Shown here one piece after another: positions 55,093-63,995 of a DNA stretch of 64,000 nt. A program made the position numbers and the translations under genes. Position 1 is the first letter of the stretch. The number at the start of each line of letters is the position of its first letter. The notes under the pieces were generated by a model. It worked only from the letters and a program-made list of their open reading frames with translations, was not told the DNA's origin and did no database searches. The stretch comes from GCA-2701705 sp964342155 (GTDB lineage Bacteria > Pseudomonadota > Gammaproteobacteria > GCA-002705445 > GCA-002716945), in contig CAYFEQ010000001.1 in the NCBI GenBank assembly GCA_964342155.1, positions 84,651 to 148,650 on the forward strand, read 5' to 3'.

Positions 55093-56394
55093 ATGTTAAA
55101 GATTGGAATATGTGGGCTTGGAACTGTAGGACAAAGTACTTTAGACCATATTGTTAAGTTGAAGAATGAAATTAGATCAAATGTCAGCACTGACTTTGAA
55201 TTATCTCATGTAGCAGATCTTAATGTATCATCTAAAAATTTAAATGGACTGAATTTAATTACTAGCAATGATGCAATGGAGTTAGTAAATAATCCAGATA
55301 TTTCAATAATTATTGAATTAATTGGTGGAACATCAACTGCGCGTACAATAATTACAGAGTCCCTAAAAAATAAAAAGCATGTCATAACAGCAAATAAGGC
55401 TCTCATTGCAGAACATGGCAATGAAATTTTTAAACTAGCAAAAGAACTGAAAGTTTATTTTGGATTTGAAGCTTCCGTAGCTGGAGCAATACCTATAGTT
55501 AAATCTTTAACTCAAAGTATGTGTAATGAAAAAATACTATCTATCTCTGGAATTATAAATGGAACATGTAACTACATATTAGACCAAATGTCTTCTCAAA
55601 ACCTTGACTTTGAAACGGCATTAAAAAATGCTCAAGAACTAGGATATGCTGAAGCTGATCCTTCATTTGACATTGGAGGTAATGATGCTGCTCATAAAAT
55701 TGCAATATTGTCATCACTAGCTTACAGAATAGGATTACCCTACAAAGATACTTATATCGAGGGAATAGAAAAGGTTACCCCAATGGATATCAAGTTTGCT
55801 AGTGAACTTGGATATACGATTAAGCATATTGGCGTAACAAAAGAATCTAATGATTTAATTGAATCTAGGGTTCATCCAACTCTTGTTCCTATGAATAATA
55901 TATTATCTCAAGTTGATGATGTAATGAATGCAGTTTTAGTAAAAGGTCAAAGATTTGGAACTTCAATGTTTTATGGACATGGAGCTGGAGGCGATGCGAC
56001 TGCATCTGCAATTATTTCTAACCTTGTTGAAGCGATAAATTTTTCTGAAAATATTGATACAACAAATACATTAATTAGTAGTAGAGTTGGAACTCTAAAT
56101 AAAAAAATAAAAAATATTGATCAAGTTGAAAGCTCCTTTTATCTTAGAATCCATGCTAAAGATATTCCGGGCGTGATGGCTGAAATTACAAATATTCTTG
56201 CAAAGGAGAAAATTAGTATAGAGGCTGTAACTCAACATGAGCCAGAGCAAAATACCTCTTCAATACCAATAGTAATGATTACCAATTCAGTAGCTGGACT
56301 ATCAATTAATAAAGCTATTGATAAAATTCAGGATTTGAAAAACATAGATGGAAAGGTAAATAAAATACGAGTCCTTAAATTAAATGAAAAATGA
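55093..56394 (+). CDS. hom: Homoserine dehydrogenase
   Basis: Hom reduces aspartate semialdehyde to homoserine, the branch point to threonine and methionine. IGICGLGTVGQSTLD at residues 3-17 is the NAD(P) loop; GIINGTCNYILDQM near residue 153 and LGYAEADPSFDIGGNDAAHK near residue 182 are the catalytic signatures. A C-terminal ACT domain (about 352-430, RIHAKDIPGVMAEIT) suggests threonine feedback. It is mono-functional, without an aspartokinase part. The end overlaps thrC by 11 bases. Confidence 0.95.
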   Translation: MLKIGICGLGTVGQSTLDHIVKLKNEIRSNVSTDFELSHVADLNVSSKNLNGLNLITSNDAMELVNNPDISIIIELIGGTSTARTIITESLKNKKHVITANKALIAEHGNEIFKLAKELKVYFGFEASVAGAIPIVKSLTQSMCNEKILSISGIINGTCNYILDQMSSQNLDFETALKNAQELGYAEADPSFDIGGNDAAHKIAILSSLAYRIGLPYKDTYIEGIEKVTPMDIKFASELGYTIKHIGVTKESNDLIESRVHPTLVPMNNILSQVDDVMNAVLVKGQRFGTSMFYGHGAGGDATASAIISNLVEAINFSENIDTTNTLISSRVGTLNKKIKNIDQVESSFYLRIHAKDIPGVMAEITNILAKEKISIEAVTQHEPEQNTSSIPIVMITNSVAGLSINKAIDKIQDLKNIDGKVNKIRVLKLNEK

Positions 56395-57781
56395 TTCTTT
56401 GCAATATATAAGCACTAGAGGGCATAAAAAAAAATTAAAATTCCGTGATGTAATTTTTGAAGGATTAGCACCTGACGGAGGTTTATATATTCCAGAAAAT
56501 TGGCCTAAACTTGAAAAAAATATAATTGAATCTTTCAAGAATAAGGATTATTTAGAAATTGCTCATGATGTTATCTCACCTTTTCTAGATGAAACCATAA
56601 ATGATGGTGATTTAAAATCTATTATAAAATCAGCATATAAATCCTTTGATACAGATGAAATAACACCTATCAACAAAATAGGTAATAATGAATATCTTTT
56701 GGAACTTTATCATGGTCCAACATATGCCTTTAAAGATATAGCTATGCAATTTATTGCAAGACTTATGGACTATTATCTTTCTAAAGATAATTCTACAATC
56801 AATATATTAGGTGCTACTTCAGGCGATACTGGAGCAGCAGCAATTGAAGGGTTTTCAAATATTCAGTCAACTAATATCTTCGTACTGCATCCTCATAAAA
56901 GAATTACAGAAATTCAGAGAAAGTTTATGACAACCGTCTCATCAAAAAATGTTTTTAATATAGCTATTGAAGGAAATTTTGATGATTGCCAACAAATTAT
57001 TAAATCTATCTTTGCTGACAATGAGTTTAAAAAAACCAATAAGTTAACAGCAGTAAATTCAATTAACTGGGCAAGAATAATGTGTCAAATAGTCTATTAT
57101 TTTTATTCTGTTAGTAGATTACCTGTTGGTAAGAAGATCAATTTCTCAGTTCCAACTGGCAATTTTGGCGATATATTTGCTGGTTATATTGCTTTTAAAA
57201 TGGGATTAACAATTAATGATTTAATTATAGCGACAAATGAGAATGATATATTGGCAAGAACACTGAAAGATGGGCAGCACAAATTGAAAGATGTAGTGGC
57301 AACTTCATCTCCAAGTATTGACATCCAAATCTCAAGTAATTTTGAGAGATTAATATTTGATATAACTAAAGACCCAGATTACATAAAAAATATTATGGAA
57401 GAATTAATTAGTAAAAAAAATTATACGCTTACACCTGATATAATCTCTGCAATGAAAAAAAACTTCAAAGCTTATACAATTAATCAAAATGAAGTTAAAT
57501 CATTAATACTTTCATTATATGATGAAAACCAAATCACAATTGATCCGCACACAGCTGTAGGTCTTGCAGCGTCTAGAAAAAATCAATCAAATCAATGTCT
57601 TGATGTAGTTTTATCTACTGCACATCCTGCTAAATTTAAAGATACAGTTAGTTCTATAATTGATGATGATTCTTATGTAACTAACAAGGTGAGAAAATTG
57701 TTGGAGCTAGAAGAGGAAATGGTTGTGTTAAAAAATGATAAAGAAATTGTTAAAAAATTTATCCTGGAGAATATACAATGA
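56384..57781 (+). CDS. thrC: Threonine synthase
   Basis: ThrC converts phosphohomoserine to threonine with PLP. YISTRGHKKKLKFRDVIFEG opens the protein; the PLP Lys is in GPTYAFKDIAMQF near residue 112, and GATSGDTGAAAIEGF near residue 144 binds the phosphate. The length of 465 residues fits the longer class found in proteobacteria. It is coupled to hom by an 11-base overlap and to a small membrane frame by a 4-base ATGA overlap. Confidence 0.95.
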   Translation: MKNDSLQYISTRGHKKKLKFRDVIFEGLAPDGGLYIPENWPKLEKNIIESFKNKDYLEIAHDVISPFLDETINDGDLKSIIKSAYKSFDTDEITPINKIGNNEYLLELYHGPTYAFKDIAMQFIARLMDYYLSKDNSTINILGATSGDTGAAAIEGFSNIQSTNIFVLHPHKRITEIQRKFMTTVSSKNVFNIAIEGNFDDCQQIIKSIFADNEFKKTNKLTAVNSINWARIMCQIVYYFYSVSRLPVGKKINFSVPTGNFGDIFAGYIAFKMGLTINDLIIATNENDILARTLKDGQHKLKDVVATSSPSIDIQISSNFERLIFDITKDPDYIKNIMEELISKKNYTLTPDIISAMKKNFKAYTINQNEVKSLILSLYDENQITIDPHTAVGLAASRKNQSNQCLDVVLSTAHPAKFKDTVSSIIDDDSYVTNKVRKLLELEEEMVVLKNDKEIVKKFILENIQ

Positions 57782-57948
57782 GAACAATACTTTTACTCCT
57801 AGGTTTAATTGGTTTATTGTATATTATTCATTCGAAAATTAACAATGAATATGTCTTCATCAAAAATGTAATCAGAATAATTATGTTAGCGCTTGTCGCA
57901 ATATTTTCAGTAATTTTAATTTCTGCAATTATGGGACACAGTATATAA
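57778..57948 (+). CDS. Small two-helix membrane protein, unknown
   Basis: An ATG overlapping the thrC stop (ATGA) opens a 56-codon frame. The peptide has two hydrophobic stretches (residues about 3-17 and 32-52) separated by a short polar loop (HSKINNEYVFIKN), and ends IMGHSI. The overlap, the length and the two-helix layout make it a credible gene. I do not recognise a family. It ends two bases before the convergent trxB. Confidence 0.6.
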   Translation: MRTILLLLGLIGLLYIIHSKINNEYVFIKNVIRIIMLALVAIFSVILISAIMGHSI

Positions 57949-57950
57949 AT

Positions 57951-58895
57951 TTATTTAGATAAAAATTTCTCAGCATCTAGCGCAGCCATACATCCAGACC
58001 CTGCTGAAGTAACTGCTTGACGATAGATTGAATCAGAAACATCGCCAGCAGCAAATACTCCATCAATACTACAACTTGTTGCATTTCCATTATTACCACT
58101 TTTGATATTTAAATATCCATCTTTCATTTCAAGTTGATTAACAAATAAGTCTGTATTTGGTTTATGTCCAATTGCTATAAATACTCCTGAACATTCAAGA
58201 GTCTCTATTTCTCCAGACTTTAATTTTTTAATTTTTACTGAATGAACTTTTTCGTCATCACCACAAACTTCTTCAAGGGTGGTATCCCAGAGTATTTCTA
58301 TTTTTTTATCTTTCACTTTCTCATTTATTCTATCGGCAAGTATTGCTTCAGCTCTTAATTTATCTCTTCTATGTATTAAAATAACTTTTGATGCAATATT
58401 AGATAAGTAAAGAGCTTCTTCAGCGGCAGTATTGCCACCACCGACAACAAATACTTTTTGATTTTTATAGAAAAAACCATCACATGTTGCGCAAGCAGAA
58501 ACTCCTTTGCCTAAATATTTTTTCTCTGAATCTAATCCTAAATATTTTGCACTAGCGCCAGTTGCTATTATTAAAGAGTCCGATGTATATGTATCTGAGT
58601 CACCTATTAATTCAAAAGGTTGTTTTTTTAGATTAACCTCTTTGATGTGATCCATAATAACTTTTGTTCCAAACTTTTCTACATGTTCTTTCATTCTATC
58701 CATCAATTCAGGACCTTGAAGATTATTGTAGTCACCTGGCCAATTTTCAACATCTGTGGTTGTTGTCAGCTGACCACCTAACTCAAGACCGGTGATTAAT
58801 ATTGGATTGAGGTTTGCTCTAGATGCATATAGTGCTGCCGTGTAACCTGCTGGACCAGAACCAAGTATTATGAGTTGATTGTGTTTATTTCCCAT
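57951..58895 (-). CDS. trxB: Thioredoxin reductase
   Basis: TrxB reduces thioredoxin with NADPH and FAD. LGSGPAGYTAALYASRA near residue 12 binds FAD, the redox motif CATCDGFF lies near residue 137, and VVGGGNTAAEEALYL near residue 152 binds NADPH. The frame extends to 58925, but the ATG at 58895 gives a normal 314-residue start (MGNKHNQLIILGSG). It is divergent from ftsK, as in many gammaproteobacteria. Confidence 0.95.
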   Translation of the reverse strand: MGNKHNQLIILGSGPAGYTAALYASRANLNPILITGLELGGQLTTTTDVENWPGDYNNLQGPELMDRMKEHVEKFGTKVIMDHIKEVNLKKQPFELIGDSDTYTSDSLIIATGASAKYLGLDSEKKYLGKGVSACATCDGFFYKNQKVFVVGGGNTAAEEALYLSNIASKVILIHRRDKLRAEAILADRINEKVKDKKIEILWDTTLEEVCGDDEKVHSVKIKKLKSGEIETLECSGVFIAIGHKPNTDLFVNQLEMKDGYLNIKSGNNGNATSCSIDGVFAAGDVSDSIYRQAVTSAGSGCMAALDAEKFLSK

Positions 58896-58974
58896 CTTGC
58901 ATCGAATTCCCTGATTCGTTCTCAATATAATAGAATAATAATATTTTTATAGCAAATTTGGGGTATTTTAAGCA

Positions 58975-58989
58975 TTTCTATAATAGAAA
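58975..58989 (+). promoter_or_regulatory. Palindrome with -10 element ahead of ftsK
   Basis: TTTCTA-TAA-TAGAAA is a perfect palindrome with a 3-base centre; the TATAAT at 58979-58984 lies inside it. It is about 48 bases before the ftsK start, in the 136-base divergent gap with trxB. No -35 box is seen 17 bases upstream. It may be a promoter covered by a repressor site, or chance in AT-rich DNA. Confidence 0.3.
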
Positions 58990-59031
58990 ATTTGTGATTA
59001 ATATATTAGTATATTAGAAAACGAGGGTTAA

Positions 59032-61275
59032 TTGGCTCAAGCTAGAAGAAATAAAAAGTTTACACTAAATAAACTTACCTCAATAAAAAAAGAAATATTA
59101 AGTTTCTTTCTGCTAGTCTTCTCGCTACTTTTTCTGATATCAATATATAGTCATGACCCTGGTGACCCTAACTTCTTTAATTCCGGGATTGCTTCCTCAG
59201 TTAATAATTATATAGGAATAGTAGGAGCTTATGTTTCATTCGTTTTCTTTGAAATTTTTGGTTTATTCGCGTATCTGTTTCCTGTTTTTCTTATTTTAGT
59301 AGTATTGGATTCGTTCAAAGAGCACACATTGCCTAAACAGACATTAGAACGAATCATTAACTTAATATATTTTCTATTAATTATTTTTTCATCTTGTATA
59401 ATACTAAATTTTTTTGGTCCTGATGAATTTTCTAACAATGAAGGTTTTCTTATAGGTGGTTTCACTGGATTTTATTTAACCAATCACATTGGAGTTTATA
59501 TAGGAACCACAGGAACTTTATTACTATCAGTAGCTATATTGTTATTATCTACATCAAAATATTTTAATATTGACATTAATCAGGTATCTGCAAACTTTTA
59601 TAAATATTTAAAATATAGCATTTTAAGAGTTAAATTTATTTTTAGTAGCTATATTGAAAAAATGTCCCTTCATATTGAAAAAATTAAACACAGACAAGAG
59701 CTTTCTAAAAATCCTTTAGTAAAGAAAGTTTCTGAAACTGCTCTTGAAATTCCTGAAGATAAGAAACATGTCAGTAAAAGAGAATTTAAAGAAAAACAAC
59801 AAGATTTGTTTTTAGGAGAAACCAAAACAGACTTACCTCTACTTGACTTTTTAATTGATCATAGTTCTGAAAAAGTTAGTTATGATGATCAATCATTACA
59901 TAATATGTCTACCTTATTAGAAGCTAATCTTAAAGATTTTAATATAGATGTTGAAGTTAAATCTGTTAGACCAGGTCCTGTTGTTACATTGTTCGAAATT
60001 CAACCAGCCAAAGGAGTGAAGGTTAGTCAAATAATTAGTTTGTCGAAAGATCTGGCAAGAACTATGTCAGTTAGCAGTCTCAGAGTTGTAGATAATATAC
60101 CGGGGACAGCATCGATAGGAATAGAAGTGCCAAATGATGTCAGAGAAACTGTTTCTTTGAAAGATGTTATTATATCTAAAGAATATGAAAGTTCTAAATC
60201 TTCATTAACTATTGCGCTTGGCAAAGACATCCAAGGAAATCCTGTCTGCACTGATTTACATAAACTTCCTCACTTATTGGTTGCAGGTACGACTGGGTCT
60301 GGAAAATCTGTAGCAATACATTCAATGATAATGAGCCTACTATATAAATCTAAACCATCGGATTTACAATTACTATTAGTTGATCCAAAAATGCTAGAAC
60401 TGAGTGTTTATGATGGTATTCCTCACTTACTTAATCCAGTAATAACCGACATGAAACAAGCTGTAAATGGATTACGTTGGTGCGTACAACAAATGGAAAA
60501 AAGATATAGGGTTATGAGTGAGTTGGGTGTAAGAAATATACGTGGCTACAATAAGATGATTAATGAGAAGCTTGAGATTGGTAAAAAAATAGAATTAAGT
60601 AATAGTAATGAGGGAGCTACATACCATGAAAAACTACCATATATTGTTGTTGTTATAGACGAATTTGCCGATATGATGTCAGTAATTGGAAAGAAAGTTG
60701 ATGATTTAATAACAAGAATAGCTCATAAAGCAAGAGCAGCTGGAATACATTTAATTTTAGCAACTCAAAGACCATCTGTAGATGTGATAACCGGCATAAT
60801 TAAAGCAAATATTTCTTCCAGAATTGCATTACAAGTTTCATCCCATATCGATTCTAGAACAATAATTGATACTATGGGAGCTGAACAATTGCTAGGAAAT
60901 GGAGACATGTTGTTCAAAGGCTCAACGACTAGAGTTTGTCAACGGATACATGGTGCTTATGTAAGCGATAATGAAGTTAAAGAAGTAGTTAATTTTTTAA
61001 AAAAGAATGGTGAAGCATCTTACATTGAGTCATTGTTGACAGATGATGATGATCACGATAATGGAGTTGATATAAATTCCAATGATGATGAGCTTTTTGC
61101 TGAAGCTATGAAGCTTATATTAGAGACAAGAAAGACATCTATTTCGTTTTTACAAAGAAGATTAAAGATAGGATACAATAGAGCAGCTAATCTAATTGAG
61201 TCAATGGAAACTCAGGGTATATTATCTGCACCACAATCAAATGGTAATAGAGATATACTAAGGGATAAAGATTAG
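59032..61275 (+). CDS. ftsK: DNA translocase FtsK
   Basis: FtsK pumps DNA at the septum and helps resolve chromosome dimers. Four or five N-terminal membrane segments (about residues 22-180) anchor it. The linker is short. The motor has Walker A GTTGSGKS near residue 420 and Walker B VVVIDEFADMM near residue 540; the C-terminal gamma winged helix (about 680-740, SISFLQRRLKIGYNRAANLI) reads KOPS sites. At 747 residues it is of compact type. The start is a TTG at 59032 with GAGGG at 59023-59027. Confidence 0.95.
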   Translation: MAQARRNKKFTLNKLTSIKKEILSFFLLVFSLLFLISIYSHDPGDPNFFNSGIASSVNNYIGIVGAYVSFVFFEIFGLFAYLFPVFLILVVLDSFKEHTLPKQTLERIINLIYFLLIIFSSCIILNFFGPDEFSNNEGFLIGGFTGFYLTNHIGVYIGTTGTLLLSVAILLLSTSKYFNIDINQVSANFYKYLKYSILRVKFIFSSYIEKMSLHIEKIKHRQELSKNPLVKKVSETALEIPEDKKHVSKREFKEKQQDLFLGETKTDLPLLDFLIDHSSEKVSYDDQSLHNMSTLLEANLKDFNIDVEVKSVRPGPVVTLFEIQPAKGVKVSQIISLSKDLARTMSVSSLRVVDNIPGTASIGIEVPNDVRETVSLKDVIISKEYESSKSSLTIALGKDIQGNPVCTDLHKLPHLLVAGTTGSGKSVAIHSMIMSLLYKSKPSDLQLLLVDPKMLELSVYDGIPHLLNPVITDMKQAVNGLRWCVQQMEKRYRVMSELGVRNIRGYNKMINEKLEIGKKIELSNSNEGATYHEKLPYIVVVIDEFADMMSVIGKKVDDLITRIAHKARAAGIHLILATQRPSVDVITGIIKANISSRIALQVSSHIDSRTIIDTMGAEQLLGNGDMLFKGSTTRVCQRIHGAYVSDNEVKEVVNFLKKNGEASYIESLLTDDDDHDNGVDINSNDDELFAEAMKLILETRKTSISFLQRRLKIGYNRAANLIESMETQGILSAPQSNGNRDILRDKD

Positions 61276-61283
61276 TCAGCTAG

Positions 61284-62540
61284 ATGATAGACACAGATTT
61301 AATACTTAATAACCCTGAAATTATAAAAAATAAGCTCAAGTCAAGAGCATTTAATATTGATTTAGAACAAATAAAAAAACTAACAACTGAAAGAAAAAAA
61401 TATATAACTGCAAAAGAATCTCTTTCAGCAGAAAAGAATATTTTAATTAAGAGTTTTAATGAAGTTGAAACAGATTCTGAAAAAGAAAAATTAAAGGTCA
61501 AGTCCAAAGAATTAGAACTCAAAATAAATAAAAATAAAAGTTCTTTACAGAAAATACAAATTAATTTAGATGCTTGCCTACTTGATATACCGAATATTCC
61601 AGATGAAGATGTCCCAATAGGGGAAGATGAAACTAGTAATAAAACTATTAAAGAATGGGGTGAGCCTGCAGACAGTTCTGCAGACCACTCAGAAATATTC
61701 AAAAAAAACTCTTTACTAGACTTTGAAACGGCGACAACAATCTCTAGATCAAGATTTACAGTTATGAAAGGTGAAATTGCTAAACTTCATAGAGCCTTGA
61801 TTAACTTTATGTTGAATATCCATATTGAAAAAAACAATTATGTAGAATATAACGTACCTTATATCGTCAATAATCAAAGCCTGATAGGTACTGGCCAACT
61901 CCCTAAGTTTGCTGCCGATTTATTTAAAATTGAAAATGAAGATCTTTTTTTAATTCCCACAGCTGAGGTTCCTTTAACAAATATTTATAGAAATACATCT
62001 ATCTCTGATTCAGACTTTCCTCTTAAGTTAGTTTCACATACTCCATGTTTCAGGTCTGAAGCTGGGTCATATGGAAAAGATACAAAAGGTATGATTAGAC
62101 AACATCAATTTGAAAAAGTTGAATTAGTCCAAATTGTTAAACAGGCAGATTCTGAACAAGCTTTAGAAGAATTAACAGCTCATGCTGAATCTATTCTGGA
62201 AATGTTAAACATACCCTACCGTAAAGTTATTTTATCCACTGGTGACTTAGGTTTTGCATCAGCAAAAACATATGATTTAGAAGCATGGATGCCAGGACAA
62301 AAAAAATACCGAGAAATCTCATCATGTAGTAATTTTAGAGATTTTCAATCGCGAAGATTGAATATTACATATAAAGATAAAAGCTCTAAAGAAAAATCTT
62401 TTGTACATACTTTAAATGGATCTGGCTTAGCTATAGGAAGAACATTAGCTGCGTTAGTTGAAAACAATTATAAAAATAACACAATAATAATTCCAGAGGC
62501 TTTACATTCATACACCAACTTTAAAACTATCAAATTATGA
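61284..62540 (+). CDS. serS: Seryl-tRNA synthetase
   Basis: SerS charges tRNA-Ser. An N-terminal coiled-coil arm (about residues 30-105, rich in Lys and Glu) grips the long variable arm of tRNA-Ser. The class II core has motif 2 FRSEAGSYGKDTKGMIRQHQ near residue 257 and motif 3 GSGLAIGRTLAALVEN near residue 379. The length of 418 residues is normal. It starts 8 bases after ftsK, without lolA and rarA in between. Two tRNA-Ser genes follow nearby. Confidence 0.95.
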   Translation: MIDTDLILNNPEIIKNKLKSRAFNIDLEQIKKLTTERKKYITAKESLSAEKNILIKSFNEVETDSEKEKLKVKSKELELKINKNKSSLQKIQINLDACLLDIPNIPDEDVPIGEDETSNKTIKEWGEPADSSADHSEIFKKNSLLDFETATTISRSRFTVMKGEIAKLHRALINFMLNIHIEKNNYVEYNVPYIVNNQSLIGTGQLPKFAADLFKIENEDLFLIPTAEVPLTNIYRNTSISDSDFPLKLVSHTPCFRSEAGSYGKDTKGMIRQHQFEKVELVQIVKQADSEQALEELTAHAESILEMLNIPYRKVILSTGDLGFASAKTYDLEAWMPGQKKYREISSCSNFRDFQSRRLNITYKDKSSKEKSFVHTLNGSGLAIGRTLAALVENNYKNNTIIIPEALHSYTNFKTIKL

Positions 62541-62558
62541 TATTTTTTTGATTTGAAC

Positions 62559-62564
62559 TATAAT
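62559..62564 (+). promoter_or_regulatory. -10 element for tRNA-Ser (TGA)
   Basis: A perfect TATAAT ends 9 bases before the tRNA, so transcription would start about 3 bases before its 5' end. The -35 region overlaps the serS stop and is poor (TTATGA, 18 bases away). Confidence 0.45.
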
Positions 62565-62573
62565 GTCTTGACT

Positions 62574-62660
62574 GGAGGGATGGCAGAGTGGTTGAATGCA
62601 CTGGTCTTGAAAACCAGCAAGGTTTAACGACCTTCCAGGGTTCGAATCCCTGTCCCTCCG
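62574..62660 (+). tRNA. tRNA-Ser (anticodon TGA)
   Basis: The acceptor GGAGGGA pairs with TCCCTCC. The anticodon stem CTGGT/ACCAG encloses CTTGAAA, giving TGA. A long variable arm (CAAGGTTTAACGACCTTCC) marks a class II tRNA-Ser, and the T loop is GGTTCGAATCC. The discriminator is G. No CCA is encoded. It lies 33 bases after serS, its own synthetase gene. Confidence 0.96.
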
Positions 62661-62675
62661 TTGAATCCTAAAATC

Positions 62676-63908
62676 ATGAAAGATAAAAAATTATTCAGTT
62701 GGGCACTTTACGATTGGGCAAATTCAGCATATGCCACAATTGTATTGGCGGGATTCTACCCAATCATTTTCGCTGAAAATTTTGCCTCAATCATTCCGGA
62801 TACAGAGAGAACTTTGATACTTGGTATCTCAAATTCTTCAGCTAGTCTTCTACTTATCATCATTGCGCCATTAATTGGATTAATGGCAGATAGAAAAAGA
62901 GCTAAGAAGAAGTTCCTCATTATATTTGCCATAGTTGGTATAGTAGCTACACTTTTATTATCTGCTGTCGCTAAAGATCAATGGCTCTTAGCATCATTTT
63001 TTTTTGGATTATCATTGTTTGGATTTATGCTATCTAATGTTTTTTATGATTCCATGATCCTTAATTTTGAGAATACAAATAAATATGATTCTATTTCAGC
63101 TCTTGGATATGCCTTAGGATATTTGGGAGGTGGAGTAGCATTTGTAATATCCTTATTATTTTTCTTTTATTATGACCAATCCACAATCCCTTTAATTTCT
63201 GACAAGAAAATAGTTTTTATTTTTACTTCTTTTTGGTGGTTATTATTTATGATACCGCTGGTTTTATATTGGAATGAACATGATGCTAATCAGAGTAAAT
63301 CAGAATCTGAATATAAGTTAAGCGATACTTATAAATATATAATGTCCAACAAAAAACTATTGCTTTTTCTATTCTCGTATTGGATTTACATTGATGGAGT
63401 AGACACTATTATAAGAATGGCAGTAAATTATGGGATAACTATTGGTTTTGGTTCAACTGATTTATTAATTGCACTCCTTGTGATACAGTTTGTAGGTTTT
63501 CCAGCAACTCTTTTTATTGGTTATCTTGCTAATAAATATAATACTGAATTAGGAATACAAATTTGTTTAATAGTATATTTACTTGTGACTGTCTTGTCTT
63601 ATAACCTCACTTCAATTTATGAGTTTTATGTAATTGCTATACTTATTGGTTTGGTACAAGGTGGAATACAATCTTTGAGTAGATCTTATTACGCTAAGAT
63701 AGTACCCAATAATAGAAGTTCAGAGTTTTTTGGTGTATATAATATGTTAGGAAAATTTGCAGCTCTCATAGGTCCTCTTGTTGTAGGCTTCACATCTTAT
63801 GCTTTTGATAGCACCAGGATTGGTATATTAAGTCTCTCTATATTTTTCATACTAGGTCTTTATCTGTTCAACATCCAAGCTAAAATAAGTAGTCAGACTC
63901 ATAATTAA
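62676..63908 (+). CDS. MFS permease of the UMF1 (Atg22-like) family
   Basis: The protein has about twelve hydrophobic segments. The opening LFSWALYDWANSAYATIVLAG is cut here to its core WALYDWANSAYAT, which is the diagnostic start of UMF1 transporters related to yeast Atg22. RSYYAKIVPNNRSSEFFGVYN near residue 338 is also typical of the family. The substrate is unknown. A TTG at 62661 is in frame, but the ATG at 62676 gives 410 residues and keeps clear of the tRNA. Its stop is followed with no gap by another tRNA-Ser. Confidence 0.85.
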   Translation: MKDKKLFSWALYDWANSAYATIVLAGFYPIIFAENFASIIPDTERTLILGISNSSASLLLIIIAPLIGLMADRKRAKKKFLIIFAIVGIVATLLLSAVAKDQWLLASFFFGLSLFGFMLSNVFYDSMILNFENTNKYDSISALGYALGYLGGGVAFVISLLFFFYYDQSTIPLISDKKIVFIFTSFWWLLFMIPLVLYWNEHDANQSKSESEYKLSDTYKYIMSNKKLLLFLFSYWIYIDGVDTIIRMAVNYGITIGFGSTDLLIALLVIQFVGFPATLFIGYLANKYNTELGIQICLIVYLLVTVLSYNLTSIYEFYVIAILIGLVQGGIQSLSRSYYAKIVPNNRSSEFFGVYNMLGKFAALIGPLVVGFTSYAFDSTRIGILSLSIFFILGLYLFNIQAKISSQTHN

Positions 63909-63995
63909 GGAGAGGTGTCCGAGTGGTTTAAGGAGCACGCTTGGAAAGCGTGTATACAGGAAACTGTATCGTGGGTTCGAATCCCACTCTCTCCG
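63909..63995 (+). tRNA. tRNA-Ser (anticodon GGA)
   Basis: The acceptor GGAGAGG pairs with TCTCTCC (one G-T pair). The anticodon stem CACGC/GCGTG encloses TTGGAAA, giving GGA. A long variable arm (TATACAGGAAACTGTATC) is present and the T loop is GGTTCGAATCC. The discriminator is G and CCA is not encoded. It begins on the base after the stop codon of the permease gene, so it is probably processed out of the shared transcript. Confidence 0.96.

Noticed and set aside
55049..55099. 16-residue frame overlapping the start of hom as a possible threonine leader
   Set aside because: It has one Thr only and no hairpin series follows; likely a chance frame in AT-rich DNA.
61280..61702. 140-residue minus-strand frame opposite serS
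   Set aside because: Shadow of the coiled-coil arm of SerS; Phe/Ser-rich runs mirror its Lys/Glu codons.
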